From positions 11,359-75,358 of the forward strand of contig USGK01000005.1 of NCBI GenBank assembly GCA_900554175.1: a DNA stretch of 64,000 nucleotides, read 5' to 3'. Both the position numbers and the translations under genes were made by a program. The notes under the pieces are model-generated. The model saw nothing but the letters and a program-made list of their open reading frames with translations. It did not search any database and was not told where the DNA came from. The DNA comes from an uncultured Clostridium sp. (GTDB taxonomy: Bacteria; Bacillota; Clostridia; TANB77; CAG-508). Positions 1 through 8,446 of this stretch are shown piece after piece. Positions within the stretch are counted from its first letter, which is position 1, and the number at the start of each line of letters is the position of its first letter.

Positions 1-402
1 TGAACTTCTTAAAGGCTCTAGCTCTTTTCGACTTTCTGCTTTTATATGATTAACATTTAATTCATCATCATATGCAGCACCAAAAACTACCCCATCATTT
101 TCAAAGACATAATCAGCTATAACTGAAAAAATTCCTCCTGATGAACTTTTTGATAATTCTTCATTATTTTTACTTCTCATTGCAAATGCTTTTGGATATT
201 CATTATCAATTTCTTTATTTTTTTTCAACTGAGGACAAACTTTACTACATAAACCACAATTAATACATCGTTCATTATTTATTTGTGGATATAAAAAACC
301 TTCTTCATCTTCTACCATTGAAATAGCCTGTTTGTGGCATTTTTGCACACAGCTACCACAACCACAACATTCATTTTTCTTTACAATTTCTATTGTATCC
401 AT
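1..402 (-). CDS. Ferredoxin / coenzyme F420 hydrogenase beta-subunit-like protein (3' end beyond window)
   Basis: The reading frame runs from an ATG at 402 off the left edge, giving 134 visible residues. It starts with two ferredoxin-type 4Fe-4S motifs (CCGCGSCVQKC near residues 12-22 and CINCGLCSKVC near 46-56). These are followed by the start of an F420 hydrogenase/dehydrogenase beta-subunit domain (SSSGGIFSVIADYVF). In Bacillota, proteins of this kind in polysaccharide loci often sit beside polysaccharide pyruvyl transferases and are thought to carry out a redox step on a sugar. The gene follows the GT4 gene by 39 bases, so it looks like part of the same exopolysaccharide operon. The substrate cannot be told from the visible part. 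Confidence 0.8.
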   Translation of the reverse strand, partial: MDTIEIVKKNECCGCGSCVQKCHKQAISMVEDEEGFLYPQINNERCINCGLCSKVCPQLKKNKEIDNEYPKAFAMRSKNNEELSKSSSGGIFSVIADYVFENDGVVFGAAYDDELNVNHIKAESRKELEPLRSS

Positions 403-441
403 AAACTTTCTATGCTCTCCTTTATTTTTAGTCAAAACATC

Positions 442-1551
442 TTACTTTTTGTATAACTTTTCAGTCTTACTCACAACCTCATCCCAATTATACTTTTCCA
501 ATATATAATCAGAAATTTCTTGCTCATTTTTTCTATTTAAACCATCTAAACATAAATTTAATTTTTCTACTAAATCATTCAGATTGCTCTTTCTAAAAGT
601 CATTCCATATTTTCCACATATTTGTGTATTTTCTTCTATATTACTTACTAAACAGTTTTTACCATAACTCATTGCTTCTAATAGACTAATTGGCATTCCT
701 TCTACATCACTTGGTAAACAATACAAATATGTATTACTAAATAGTTCTTGTAGCTCTTCTCCCTGAACAAATCCTGTCATTATTATTCTTGAATCCTCTG
801 ATGCTTTTTGTTTTATTTCATTATAAAAATCATTTGTATGACTTGCTCCTCCTGCTATAACTAGCTTTTTATTTGTATTTGTTTTTTTGAATGCATCTAT
901 TAGTAAATCTAATCTTTTTTCTGGTACTATTCTTGCTAAATATAATATATAGTCATCTTTTTTTAGATTGTATTTTTCTTTTATTATCTTTGGCTCTTTT
1001 ATTGTTGGTTTATTTACACCGTTTTCTATAAAATTAGTTGCTCTGTTATATGTTTTTTTGAAATATTCTTGTACTCCCTTTGATAAAACTATTATTTCAT
1101 CAGCATATTTTGCTGCCATCTTTTCTCCAAATTTTATGTACTTTGTTGCAAATCCTCCCCATTTAGATCTTTGCCAGTCTAATCCATGTATTGTTACTAC
1201 TGTTCTTTTTTTGAATAAATGCGGAATCCATAGCATTGCACAACTGCCTTCTGCATGATAGTGAATGCAATCATATTTACCAAATAAAACTCTTATACTT
1301 GCAAAAAAGGAATAAATTAATGCATCTAATCCCTTTTTATTTATTGTAAATACTGTTTTTATATTTACACCTTTATATTCTTTTATCTTTTTTGTTTTTA
1401 TGTTTTTATCTAATACATTATTTCCTTTTCTGTTATATACATCTACTATATAACCTTTTTTTGCTAATCTAGTTGATAGCTCTTCAACTACAATTTCGAC
1501 TCCACCTTCTCTTGACGGAATACGTTTGTGCCCTAACATTGCTATTTTCAT
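442..1551 (-). CDS. GT4-family glycosyltransferase
   Basis: A 369-residue glycosyltransferase with the GT-B fold, expected at the inner face of the membrane and adding a sugar to a lipid-linked exopolysaccharide precursor. The N-terminal half has the GGVE region (residues 16-19), typical of the rhamnosyl/galactosyl-type GT4 subgroup, and VTIHGLDWQRSKWGGF at 119-134. The C-terminal half has ILYLARIVPEKRLDLLIDAF and the EGMPISLLE nucleotide-sugar-binding signature (EX7E). GAGGAG lies 9 bases before the ATG. It follows a truncated copy of itself (1652-1879) and the priming sugar transferase. Donor and acceptor sugars are not predictable. Confidence 0.9.
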   Translation of the reverse strand: MKIAMLGHKRIPSREGGVEIVVEELSTRLAKKGYIVDVYNRKGNNVLDKNIKTKKIKEYKGVNIKTVFTINKKGLDALIYSFFASIRVLFGKYDCIHYHAEGSCAMLWIPHLFKKRTVVTIHGLDWQRSKWGGFATKYIKFGEKMAAKYADEIIVLSKGVQEYFKKTYNRATNFIENGVNKPTIKEPKIIKEKYNLKKDDYILYLARIVPEKRLDLLIDAFKKTNTNKKLVIAGGASHTNDFYNEIKQKASEDSRIIMTGFVQGEELQELFSNTYLYCLPSDVEGMPISLLEAMSYGKNCLVSNIEENTQICGKYGMTFRKSNLNDLVEKLNLCLDGLNRKNEQEISDYILEKYNWDEVVSKTEKLYKK

Positions 1552-1651
1552 TTAATTATTCTCCTCTTATTTTTCACCTTTGCTTTGAAACACTGATACT
1601 ACTGTCCATATCAATATTTTTATCGTTTCTTATTTAAAATTCTAATTTTTT

Positions 1652-1879
1652 TTATTTTAAAAATTTTATATATTTTGTTGCAAATCCTCCCCATTTAGCT
1701 CTTTGCCAATCTAATCCATGTATTGTAACTACAACTCTTTTTTTGAATAACTTTAATATTGGTAACATTACACATGAACCTTCTGCATGTACATGAACAA
1801 TATCATATCTTTTAAATACAATTCTAATTGTAGCAAATAATGAATATATTAAAGCTTCCAACCCTTTTTTATTTATATT
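1652..1879 (-). pseudogene. Truncated duplicate of the neighbouring GT4 glycosyltransferase
   Basis: This frame matches residues 70-141 of the intact GT4 protein at 442-1551, from INKKGL to FATKYIKF, with long identical DNA tracts such as the tract around WGGFATKYIK. It lacks both the N-terminal domain and the whole nucleotide-sugar-binding half, and it ends in LK and a stop just after the matching region. Homology begins directly after the stop of the sugar transferase gene. A TTG at 1861 could start a 69-residue peptide, but there is no sensible ribosome binding site. It looks like the remnant of a second GT4 gene after an internal deletion, not a functional enzyme. Confidence 0.8.
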
Positions 1880-1883
1880 TTAA

Positions 1884-2618
1884 TTATACAGCTCCTTCAT
1901 TTTTAAAAACTTTTACTACTGTACTAAACAAAAGTTGTATATCTCTTTTAAAACTTCTTTCACGATAATAAACCATATCCATATTTAGTCTTTCTTCAAA
2001 GTTTACTTCACTTCTACCATTAACTTGCCAATATCCTGTAACTCCAGGTTTGCACTTAGTAATACAAGCATAATAGCTTCCCATATCTTCTTTCTCTCTT
2101 GGCAAATAAGGTCTTGGGCCAACTAAACTCATCTCACCTCTAAATACATTAATAAATTGAGGGAATTCATCTAAACTAGTTTTTCTTATAAATTTTCCAA
2201 GTTTAGTTATTCTTGGATCATCTTTTAATTTTTTATTTATTCTATATTCTTTTCTTGCCTTTGGATTTTCTTTTAAATATTTTTCTAATTTTTCATCTGC
2301 TCCTACTACCATTGATCTAAATTTCCACATTTTAAATAATTTTCCATTTTTTCCAATTCTTAATTGTGAATAAAATAAAGGTCCTTTGTCCTTGCTAAAT
2401 AGCTTTGCTACAAAAAGGCCTATAGTTATTGGAATTAAAGCAATTATTCCTGCCAACCCTCCTAATATATCTACTGTTCTTTTTGCACTCCTTTGAAATA
2501 TTTTATTCCATACCCCATGTTTGTCTATTGTGTTATTTACTGGTACTAATGCTGTTATTTGATTTTTATGTACACTTTCATTTTCAGCATAGTCTAACTG
2601 CATATTTGCAATTTCCAT
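1884..2618 (-). CDS. Priming sugar transferase (undecaprenyl-phosphate sugar-1-phosphate transferase)
   Basis: A 244-residue bacterial sugar transferase (PF02397). It starts exopolysaccharide repeat-unit synthesis by moving a sugar-1-phosphate from a UDP-sugar to undecaprenyl phosphate. A hydrophobic segment lies at about residues 50-72 (GGLAGIIALIPITIGLFVA). The catalytic domain follows with MWKFRSMVVGAD, RKTSLDEFPQFINVFRGEMS, LVGPRPYLPRE and KPGVTGYWQVNGRS, all family landmarks. It lacks the extra N-terminal membrane bundle of WcaJ-type enzymes, so it is the short form. GGGAG precedes the ATG by 11 bases. It is the first gene after the promoter at 2777-2805 and therefore probably leads the operon running off the left edge. 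Confidence 0.93.
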   Translation of the reverse strand: MEIANMQLDYAENESVHKNQITALVPVNNTIDKHGVWNKIFQRSAKRTVDILGGLAGIIALIPITIGLFVAKLFSKDKGPLFYSQLRIGKNGKLFKMWKFRSMVVGADEKLEKYLKENPKARKEYRINKKLKDDPRITKLGKFIRKTSLDEFPQFINVFRGEMSLVGPRPYLPREKEDMGSYYACITKCKPGVTGYWQVNGRSEVNFEERLNMDMVYYRERSFKRDIQLLFSTVVKVFKNEGAV

Positions 2619-2776
2619 TTCTACTACAACTCCCTTTCTTTTATTTTTATAAAATCTTTTTTTACGCAGGAAAATTGATACCTTTGTAAATTCTTTTATC
2701 TAAAGGTATTATTTTGTAAGTCTATTTATGTAAATTTTTATTTATTTTTATCTCATTTCTAAAAATCGGTATATTT

Positions 2777-2805
2777 ATTATACTATAAAATCGAATTTTG
2801 GTCAA
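2777..2805 (-). promoter_or_regulatory. Sigma-A-type promoter of the exopolysaccharide operon
   Basis: On the minus strand, TTGACC (2800-2805) and TATAAT (2777-2782) are separated by exactly 17 bases. The nearest gene is the sugar transferase starting at 2618, so the transcript has a leader of roughly 150 bases. The leader holds a weak ATACCTTT/AAAGGTAT hairpin (about 2675-2710). I found no recognisable riboswitch. The rest of the 2619-3044 gap holds this promoter and the mntP terminator. Confidence 0.75.
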
Positions 2806-2972
2806 TATATATTTAGTATTTTGTGTATATTTTTGTCTTTTTTCATTTTTCCTTTTTGTTGTTTCCCTAGTGCAGCAAGATTTGCTTTACATAACTATTA
2901 TGGTGTTTTCTATTCTTATATTTTTATTTTAGTTTTTTATATAATATACCTTTATTTTTTTATATAAAAATT

Positions 2973-3015
2973 AAAAAGTATATGAAATAATATAAAATTA
3001 TCTCACATACTTTTT
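2973..3015 (-). terminator. Intrinsic terminator after mntP
   Basis: A 19-base-pair stem with G-U pairs (2973-2991 against 2997-3015) and a five-base loop lies 30 bases after the mntP stop. On the minus strand it is followed by an A/T-rich tract containing TTTTT. Confidence 0.75.
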
Positions 3016-3044
3016 TATAACTATTTTGCATTTGTAAATACAAA

Positions 3045-3611
3045 TTAAAATGAAATAACACCAAGATGTTCTAATAAAATTTTAATTCCAAGTAAAACTA
3101 AAATCATTCCACCAACAAATTCAGCTTTGCTTTTATACTTATCACCAAATCTATTACCAATTTTAGTTCCGAAAACTGGTAATATAAATGAAATCACTCC
3201 TATTAAACTAATAGCCAATAACAAATTAACTTTAAAAAATGCAAATGTTATTCCTACTGCCAAGGCATCAATACTGGTTGCCACAGCTAAAAAGAACATA
3301 GTTTTAACGCCTACATCATCATTGCCATCACTTTCTTCATTACTAAAAGATTCTTTAAGCATATTTCCTCCTATTATTTCAAGTAAGGCAAATGCAATCC
3401 AATGGTCGATACTTGTTACTACACTTTCGAAAGTTGTACCTAAAAAATAACCTATTGTAGGCATTAATGCTTGGAATCCTCCAAACCATAAACCTATTAT
3501 TATTGCTTTTCTCCAGTTCATCTTTTTCATTTGAATTCCTTTACAAATTGATACAGCAAAGGCATCCATCGCAAGGCCTATACTTAATAATACTAATTCA
3601 GTTATACTCAT
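3045..3611 (-). CDS. mntP: Manganese efflux pump MntP
   Basis: A 188-residue polytopic membrane protein of the MntP family (UPF0059), which exports Mn2+ to prevent toxicity. Two inverted half-repeats each carry the conserved acidic signature: [14 protein letters not shown] near the N-terminus and [15 protein letters not shown] in the second half. Six hydrophobic segments are visible, as usual for the family. I start it at MSITEL (3611), because AGAGGGA lies about 8 bases upstream of that ATG. An earlier in-frame ATG at 3635 has no such site. It is 26 bases downstream of the VanZ-like gene and ends in a clear terminator. I saw no manganese riboswitch. Confidence 0.92.
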   Translation of the reverse strand: MSITELVLLSIGLAMDAFAVSICKGIQMKKMNWRKAIIIGLWFGGFQALMPTIGYFLGTTFESVVTSIDHWIAFALLEIIGGNMLKESFSNEESDGNDDVGVKTMFFLAVATSIDALAVGITFAFFKVNLLLAISLIGVISFILPVFGTKIGNRFGDKYKSKAEFVGGMILVLLGIKILLEHLGVISF

Positions 3612-3637
3612 TTTAAAATCCCTCTTAATATTCAATT

Positions 3638-4129
3638 TTATTTATAAGATACTTTATTTATTATTTTATTAATGAAAATTGAAATTATTAAAAAAATCCC
3701 AATCCCTGTTATAACACCTAAAGAATCTATTCCTACATCAATTATACTTGCACTTCTACCTTCCACAAAAAATTGATGAAATTCATCTGTACATGCATAA
3801 AGTGCTCCAATTAACAAACTAATTAAAGCTTCTTTCTTTTTCTTTAATTTATATGTACTTATATAATTTATAATGACAATTCCACCTATTGTATAAAGAG
3901 TAAAATGAGCAAATTTTCTTACAATAGGCTCAATTGCAACTATTACGTTTTCTTTTGCAATTTCATCTAAATTAACAAATTTCATAGAAATATCTAATAT
4001 TCTCGCAATAAAACCTCTGCTTGTTCCTGTCGATTCTGTTCCTGGTTGAGCAGAAAAACAAAAAACTATTATCATCCACAATATTATTAATATTAACTTA
4101 ATTACCTTTTTCAATTTTTCTTTTTTCAT
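3638..4129 (-). CDS. VanZ-like membrane protein
   Basis: About 163 residues with the VanZ-like pattern: an N-terminal membrane segment, the [18 protein letters not shown] region, a conserved [14 protein letters not shown] segment, and an [20 protein letters not shown] motif before the last membrane helix. VanZ itself affects teicoplanin tolerance. Most homologues have no assigned role, and some act in surface-polymer metabolism. I prefer the ATG at 4129 (MKKEKLKK), because a longer in-frame start at 4204 would overlap the upstream gene by about 60 bases. It lies 16 bases after the O-antigen-ligase-like gene, suggesting co-transcription. Confidence 0.82.
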   Translation of the reverse strand: MKKEKLKKVIKLILIILWMIIVFCFSAQPGTESTGTSRGFIARILDISMKFVNLDEIAKENVIVAIEPIVRKFAHFTLYTIGGIVIINYISTYKLKKKKEALISLLIGALYACTDEFHQFFVEGRSASIIDVGIDSLGVITGIGIFLIISIFINKIINKVSYK

Positions 4130-4145
4130 AACGCTTTTTATATTC

Positions 4146-5498
4146 CTACACTTTCTTATATTTTTTATGTAAAAGATTAAAAAAGTAAATTTTTTGTTGT
4201 TCATTTTTCGGTAGTAAAAGTCCCATCAATATCCATTTATAAATTGCAACATTTGTTACACTGCTATTAAACAATGCCTGAACATAGTAAGCACATAATG
4301 CTACTAGAAATATTTTGGTTAAATCAGATTTTCCAAATTCGGTATCAGATTTTCTTATTTTATTGAATGCAAAAAAACATGTATAAAAACAAAATGCTAA
4401 ATAATTTATACCTGAAAATATTCCTTGCGTTACAGTTATATGAAGGTATTCATTATGTCCTTTATTTTGCCTCATTCTAATTGATTGATCTGGACAAATA
4501 AAAAAAGAATAATCATATATATCAAATCCCACTCCTGTAATAGGGTATTGTTTAAGAGCTTCAATTCCAGCCTTCCAAATTTTTCCTCTTTTTGTTCCAA
4601 AATTTTGAAAGTCTGAATTCAGTTCTTCTTTTGAATTCAATATGTCTTTTTCTAATTGACCTGAGATCTTACTTATTAATAAAAAACAGATTACTACACT
4701 TATTAACAATAAAACAAATTTTACTTTATATCTTATATTTTGTCTTTGTTTCTTTTTTAAAATTATATTTAATATACTTATTAAAAATACTATTGTAATT
4801 ATTCCAACCCAACCTAATCTTGTATATGTAAATAAAACACTACATTCACATAATATTGTTCCAAAATATAAGTATATTTCTTCTTTTTTTGTATTTGAAT
4901 ATATAAATTTTGCTGAAAATAGTGATGTAAATATAATTGCTATTGCAGCAAAAAAATTGCAATGTTGTGTGAAACCAAAAGCTAAGTGGTCTCTTGTATG
5001 CCACTCCGGGTCGAACATTGATGTTACTGGCCATATGCCAAAATTTTGAAAAAATGCAACTGTTGCTTCTATAATTCCTAATATAAAAAAGGTATTTAAT
5101 ATTACTTTTTTATTTCTTTCATTCCAAATATTAGTACATAATAAAAATAAAGTAAAATACCCCATAACTTGCAAGGGTGTTTCTGAATACCCCTTATGTC
5201 CCATAATTGAAGTTTTAATATTTTTTGAAAATATTATCGAAAATACACAAAACAATATTGATAAAAGTATAAATATATCACTCAACACTATTTTTTTTGC
5301 TTTTATACATTTAAAAATATAATATATAGTTACAAAAACTCCAAATATACCTATTACACTTAATGCTTCTTCTTGCATAAAAAATTTTTTATTAAAAATA
5401 ATACCTATCAATTCTAATATCGGAAATATTAGAATTGATATACATATAAATATTGTTAAAAATTTTTCATTAAGATTTTTTTCTTCTTTTTTTTCCAT
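4146..5498 (-). CDS. O-antigen ligase / Wzy-type polymerase family membrane protein
   Basis: A 450-residue protein with 10-12 hydrophobic segments and a long extracytoplasmic loop near residues 280-350. The loop contains ITGVGFDIYDYSF and the HNEYLHITVTQG motif typical of the Wzy_C/O-antigen ligase family, which polymerises or transfers lipid-linked glycans on the outer face of the membrane. In a Gram-positive background it more likely acts on an exopolysaccharide, teichoic-type polymer or protein-linked glycan than on LPS. It lies 45 bases after argS and before the VanZ-like gene. The substrate is unknown. Confidence 0.82.
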   Translation of the reverse strand: MEKKEEKNLNEKFLTIFICISILIFPILELIGIIFNKKFFMQEEALSVIGIFGVFVTIYYIFKCIKAKKIVLSDIFILLSILFCVFSIIFSKNIKTSIMGHKGYSETPLQVMGYFTLFLLCTNIWNERNKKVILNTFFILGIIEATVAFFQNFGIWPVTSMFDPEWHTRDHLAFGFTQHCNFFAAIAIIFTSLFSAKFIYSNTKKEEIYLYFGTILCECSVLFTYTRLGWVGIITIVFLISILNIILKKKQRQNIRYKVKFVLLLISVVICFLLISKISGQLEKDILNSKEELNSDFQNFGTKRGKIWKAGIEALKQYPITGVGFDIYDYSFFICPDQSIRMRQNKGHNEYLHITVTQGIFSGINYLAFCFYTCFFAFNKIRKSDTEFGKSDLTKIFLVALCAYYVQALFNSSVTNVAIYKWILMGLLLPKNEQQKIYFFNLLHKKYKKV

Positions 5499-5543
5499 TT
5501 TCTTTCCTTTGTTTTATTATTTAATATTTTCTTTTCATATACT

Positions 5544-7262
5544 TTACATTTTTTCTGGCATTTCTATTCCAAGTAATTTAGCTCCATTTTTTAGAACCAT
5601 TCCTGTAGCATGAGTTATAAATACTCTTGCATTTTGTAAATCTTTATCCTCACATATTATTTTGTTTTCGTTGTAAAAATTACTAAACGCTTTTGATAAT
5701 TCTATTAAATATCTTGCTAAAATTGAAGGTTCGTTTTTATCAATAACTTGTTTTAATATATTTTCAAAATTATATATTAAATTAATAATTTTTTGTGAAT
5801 ATTCATCTTTTATTAATTCAACATTTATTTCTTTTGAATTTGGTATTCCACCTGCTTTTTTCACAACACTTTTTGTTCTTACATATGTGTATTGTATATA
5901 TGGTCCTGTTTCTCCTTGAAAGTTTAACATTAAATCTAGATCAAATATTTCATCTTTTATTCTACTTGTCGAAAGGTCATTATAAATTACTGCTCCAATT
6001 CCAACTTTTTTTGCAATTTCCTTTTTGTTCTCTAAATTTGGATTTTTTTCTTCTATAATCTTTTCTGCCATATTTATTGCGTCTTTTAACAAATCCTCTA
6101 CCTTTACAAAATTTCCAAGTCTTGTTGACATTTTTCCTGTTGATAATCTTACAAATCCATATGGTACATGTACTAAACCATCTGTGTATTTTTCTTTTAG
6201 TCCAAGTAATTTTGCAACTTCAAATATTTGTTTAAAATGTAAATTTTGTTCATATGATGTTACATATATACATTTATCAAAATCATATGTTCTAGCCCTA
6301 TATAAAATTGCAGCTAAATCTCTTGTAGCATATATTGTTGAACCATTTGACTTGCAAATAATACATGGAGTTTCTATTCCTTTGTCAGATAAATCTACTA
6401 TCATTGCACCTTCAGATTCTTGTAATTTTCCTGATTCTTTTATTAAGTTTATTACCTCATCTGTTTTATCTGCATAAAATGCTTCTCCATTCCATGAATC
6501 AAATTTGCTTCCTAATAGATCATATATTTTTTGGAACTCTTTTATACTTATATCTTTGAATTCCTGCCATAGCTTAGTACAATATTCATCTCCATTTTCT
6601 AAAAGTCTAAAATTTTCTCTACATGCTTCTAATACTTTTTCGTCTTCATTGCATAGTTCATTTATTCTTTTATAAATTTCTGCTAATTTATCTATTGCAT
6701 TTTCACTTAAATCGTAGTCTTTTCCCCACATTTTGTAACCTTCTATAAGTTTTCCAAATTGTGTTCCATAATCTCCTAAATGATTAACTCCTGTTACATT
6801 ATATCCTAAATATTTATATATATTGTATAATGCTCCACCTATTACTGTTGTTTTTAGATGGCCTATATGAAATGGTTTTGCAATGTTTGGTGCAGAATAG
6901 TCTATTACTATATTCTTTCCTTCTCCAATTTTTGATCTTCCATATTCTTTTTCATTTGCTATTTCATTTATTACATTTTGTGTAATTATATTTTTGTTTA
7001 TATAGAAATTGAGGTAACCACCAGCTATTTCTATTTGTTTAATTGAATCATTTTTAATACCTTCAAATTCAATCTTTTCTTTTATTTCTTGAGCAATTAC
7101 TAGAGGTGCTTTTTTTAGAACTTTTGCAAGTCTAAAACATGGAAAAGCATAATCTCCATTTTTAACATCTTTTGGAACTTCTATATAACTTTTTATTTCT
7201 TCATTTTCTATGCCGGTAGCTTTTGCTACAATATCTGCTATTTCTTCTTTAAAATCTATCAT
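5544..7262 (-). CDS. argS: Arginyl-tRNA synthetase
   Basis: A 572-residue class I aminoacyl-tRNA synthetase that charges tRNA-Arg. The N-terminal Add-1 domain is followed by NIAKPFHIGHLKTTVIGGAL with the HIGH signature near residue 134. The second ATP-binding signature is RLSTGKMSTRLGN. The C-terminal DALR anticodon-binding domain ends with GAKLLGIEMPEKM, a usual ArgRS terminus. Length is normal for the family. It lies 24 bases after trpS and precedes the O-antigen-ligase-like gene. Confidence 0.97.
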   Translation of the reverse strand: MIDFKEEIADIVAKATGIENEEIKSYIEVPKDVKNGDYAFPCFRLAKVLKKAPLVIAQEIKEKIEFEGIKNDSIKQIEIAGGYLNFYINKNIITQNVINEIANEKEYGRSKIGEGKNIVIDYSAPNIAKPFHIGHLKTTVIGGALYNIYKYLGYNVTGVNHLGDYGTQFGKLIEGYKMWGKDYDLSENAIDKLAEIYKRINELCNEDEKVLEACRENFRLLENGDEYCTKLWQEFKDISIKEFQKIYDLLGSKFDSWNGEAFYADKTDEVINLIKESGKLQESEGAMIVDLSDKGIETPCIICKSNGSTIYATRDLAAILYRARTYDFDKCIYVTSYEQNLHFKQIFEVAKLLGLKEKYTDGLVHVPYGFVRLSTGKMSTRLGNFVKVEDLLKDAINMAEKIIEEKNPNLENKKEIAKKVGIGAVIYNDLSTSRIKDEIFDLDLMLNFQGETGPYIQYTYVRTKSVVKKAGGIPNSKEINVELIKDEYSQKIINLIYNFENILKQVIDKNEPSILARYLIELSKAFSNFYNENKIICEDKDLQNARVFITHATGMVLKNGAKLLGIEMPEKM

Positions 7263-7286
7263 TTATTCATTCGCTCCTTTTATCTT

Positions 7287-8294
7287 TTAATCAAAATAAT
7301 TAAGCATCATTGCTTCTTTAATCCTTTTCATGTTCTTTTTTGCTTCTTCTCTAGCTTTTGCAGTTCCTTCTTTTAGAATCTGATCAACAATTTCAGGATG
7401 TCCTTCATAGTATTTTCTTTTTTCTCTAATTGGTTTTAAAGTTGCAATTATATTTTTTGCAAGCTCTTTTTTGCAGGCAACACAACCTCTTTGACCTTTT
7501 CTACATTCTTCGCAAACTTTTTTACATTCTTCCGGAGTTGTAAAAAGATTGTGATAATATGAAACCATACAAATATCTGGATTTCCTAAGTCGTCTTTTC
7601 TTATTCTGTTTGGATCTGTTACAGCACTCATCACTTTTTTTGTTATTTCCTCATCAGAATCTGAAAGATAAATTGCATTTCCTAATGATTTTCCCATCTT
7701 TTCATTTCCATCTAAACCTTTAATTCTTTTATTTTTAGAAAGCATTATTTCTGGCTCAACTAATATATCTCCATAAATTGAATTAAATTTTCTTACTATT
7801 TCTCTACATTGCTCAATTAGTGGTTCTTGATCTTCGCCTGTTGGTATAATTGCTCCATTTAAGACTGTTATATCTGCTGCTTGGTTTACAGGGTAACCTA
7901 AAAAACCATATGTTACACTTTCTCCAAAAAGTTCTCTTTTTTGTGCAATTTCTGTTTTTACAGTTGGATTTCTTTGTAATCTTGCAATTGTTACAAGATT
8001 CGAGAAAAATATTGTAAGTTCAGCTGTTTCTGGTATCATTGATTGAATATATATTGTTGATTTTTTTGGATCTATTCCGCATGCTAAATAATCCATTACT
8101 ACTTCTCTAACATTTTTTCTAACTTTTTCAGGATTGTTAAAATTATCTGTTAATGCTTGTACATCTGCTATTAAAATAAATGTTTCATATTCTTCTTGTA
8201 ATTTAACTCTATTTTGAATAGAACCAAAGTAATGCCCTATATGTAATTTTCCTGTTGGTCTGTCACCTGTTAAAATTCTTTTTTTATTTTCCAT
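7287..8294 (-). CDS. trpS: Tryptophanyl-tRNA synthetase with Fe-S-type cysteine cluster
   Basis: A 335-residue class I synthetase charging tRNA-Trp. Visible signatures are GDRPTGKLHIGHYFG (HIGH motif, residues 10-24), PTGEDQEPLIEQCRE (tryptophan/ATP pocket) and EKMGKSLGNAI (KMSKS loop near 199-207). Residues C242, C264, C271 and C274 form CX21CX6CX2C, very close to the CX22CX6CX2C that I recall binding a [4Fe-4S] cluster in Thermotoga TrpRS. C257 and C261 add two further cysteines. GGAAGGG precedes the ATG. No T-box or trp attenuator is visible in the 150-base upstream gap, which holds the cysS terminator. Confidence 0.96.
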   Translation of the reverse strand: MENKKRILTGDRPTGKLHIGHYFGSIQNRVKLQEEYETFILIADVQALTDNFNNPEKVRKNVREVVMDYLACGIDPKKSTIYIQSMIPETAELTIFFSNLVTIARLQRNPTVKTEIAQKRELFGESVTYGFLGYPVNQAADITVLNGAIIPTGEDQEPLIEQCREIVRKFNSIYGDILVEPEIMLSKNKRIKGLDGNEKMGKSLGNAIYLSDSDEEITKKVMSAVTDPNRIRKDDLGNPDICMVSYYHNLFTTPEECKKVCEECRKGQRGCVACKKELAKNIIATLKPIREKRKYYEGHPEIVDQILKEGTAKAREEAKKNMKRIKEAMMLNYFD

Positions 8295-8383
8295 ATTAAA
8301 ATCCCTTCCTTTCTTTTAAGCTACAAAATTTTATTAAGAAGATTTACTTTCTTTTTATTAAAACAATCTAAATATCACTTTTT

Positions 8384-8417
8384 AAAAAGGCATTTTGATA
8401 ATAACAATCAAAATGCC
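8384..8417 (-). terminator. Intrinsic terminator after cysS
   Basis: An 11-base-pair perfect stem (8389-8399 with 8407-8417) has a seven-base loop and is followed on the minus strand by a run of five T. It lies 30 bases past the cysS stop and separates cysS from trpS. Confidence 0.8.
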
Positions 8418-8446
8418 AATTTATTATTGTTTGCTTATTTGATATT

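Noticed and set aside
2619..2776. Possible riboswitch in the long leader of the exopolysaccharide operon
   Set aside because: Only one weak hairpin is visible and no known aptamer core (c-di-GMP, PreQ1, yybP-ykoY) could be matched by eye.
2803..2846. 14-codon minus-strand frame (MKKDKNIHKILNIY) with an AAGGA-like site upstream of the exopolysaccharide promoter
   Set aside because: Too short, no promoter or terminator of its own, and it overlaps the -35 of the operon promoter. It is probably chance in AT-rich sequence.
3045..3611. Manganese (yybP-ykoY) riboswitch control of mntP
   Set aside because: mntP follows the VanZ-like gene by only 26 bases, leaving no room for the aptamer.
8295..8446. 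Possible T-box or tryptophan attenuator before trpS
   Set aside because: No AGGGTGGAACCGCG-type T-box core or specifier hairpin was seen. The only structure is the cysS terminator.
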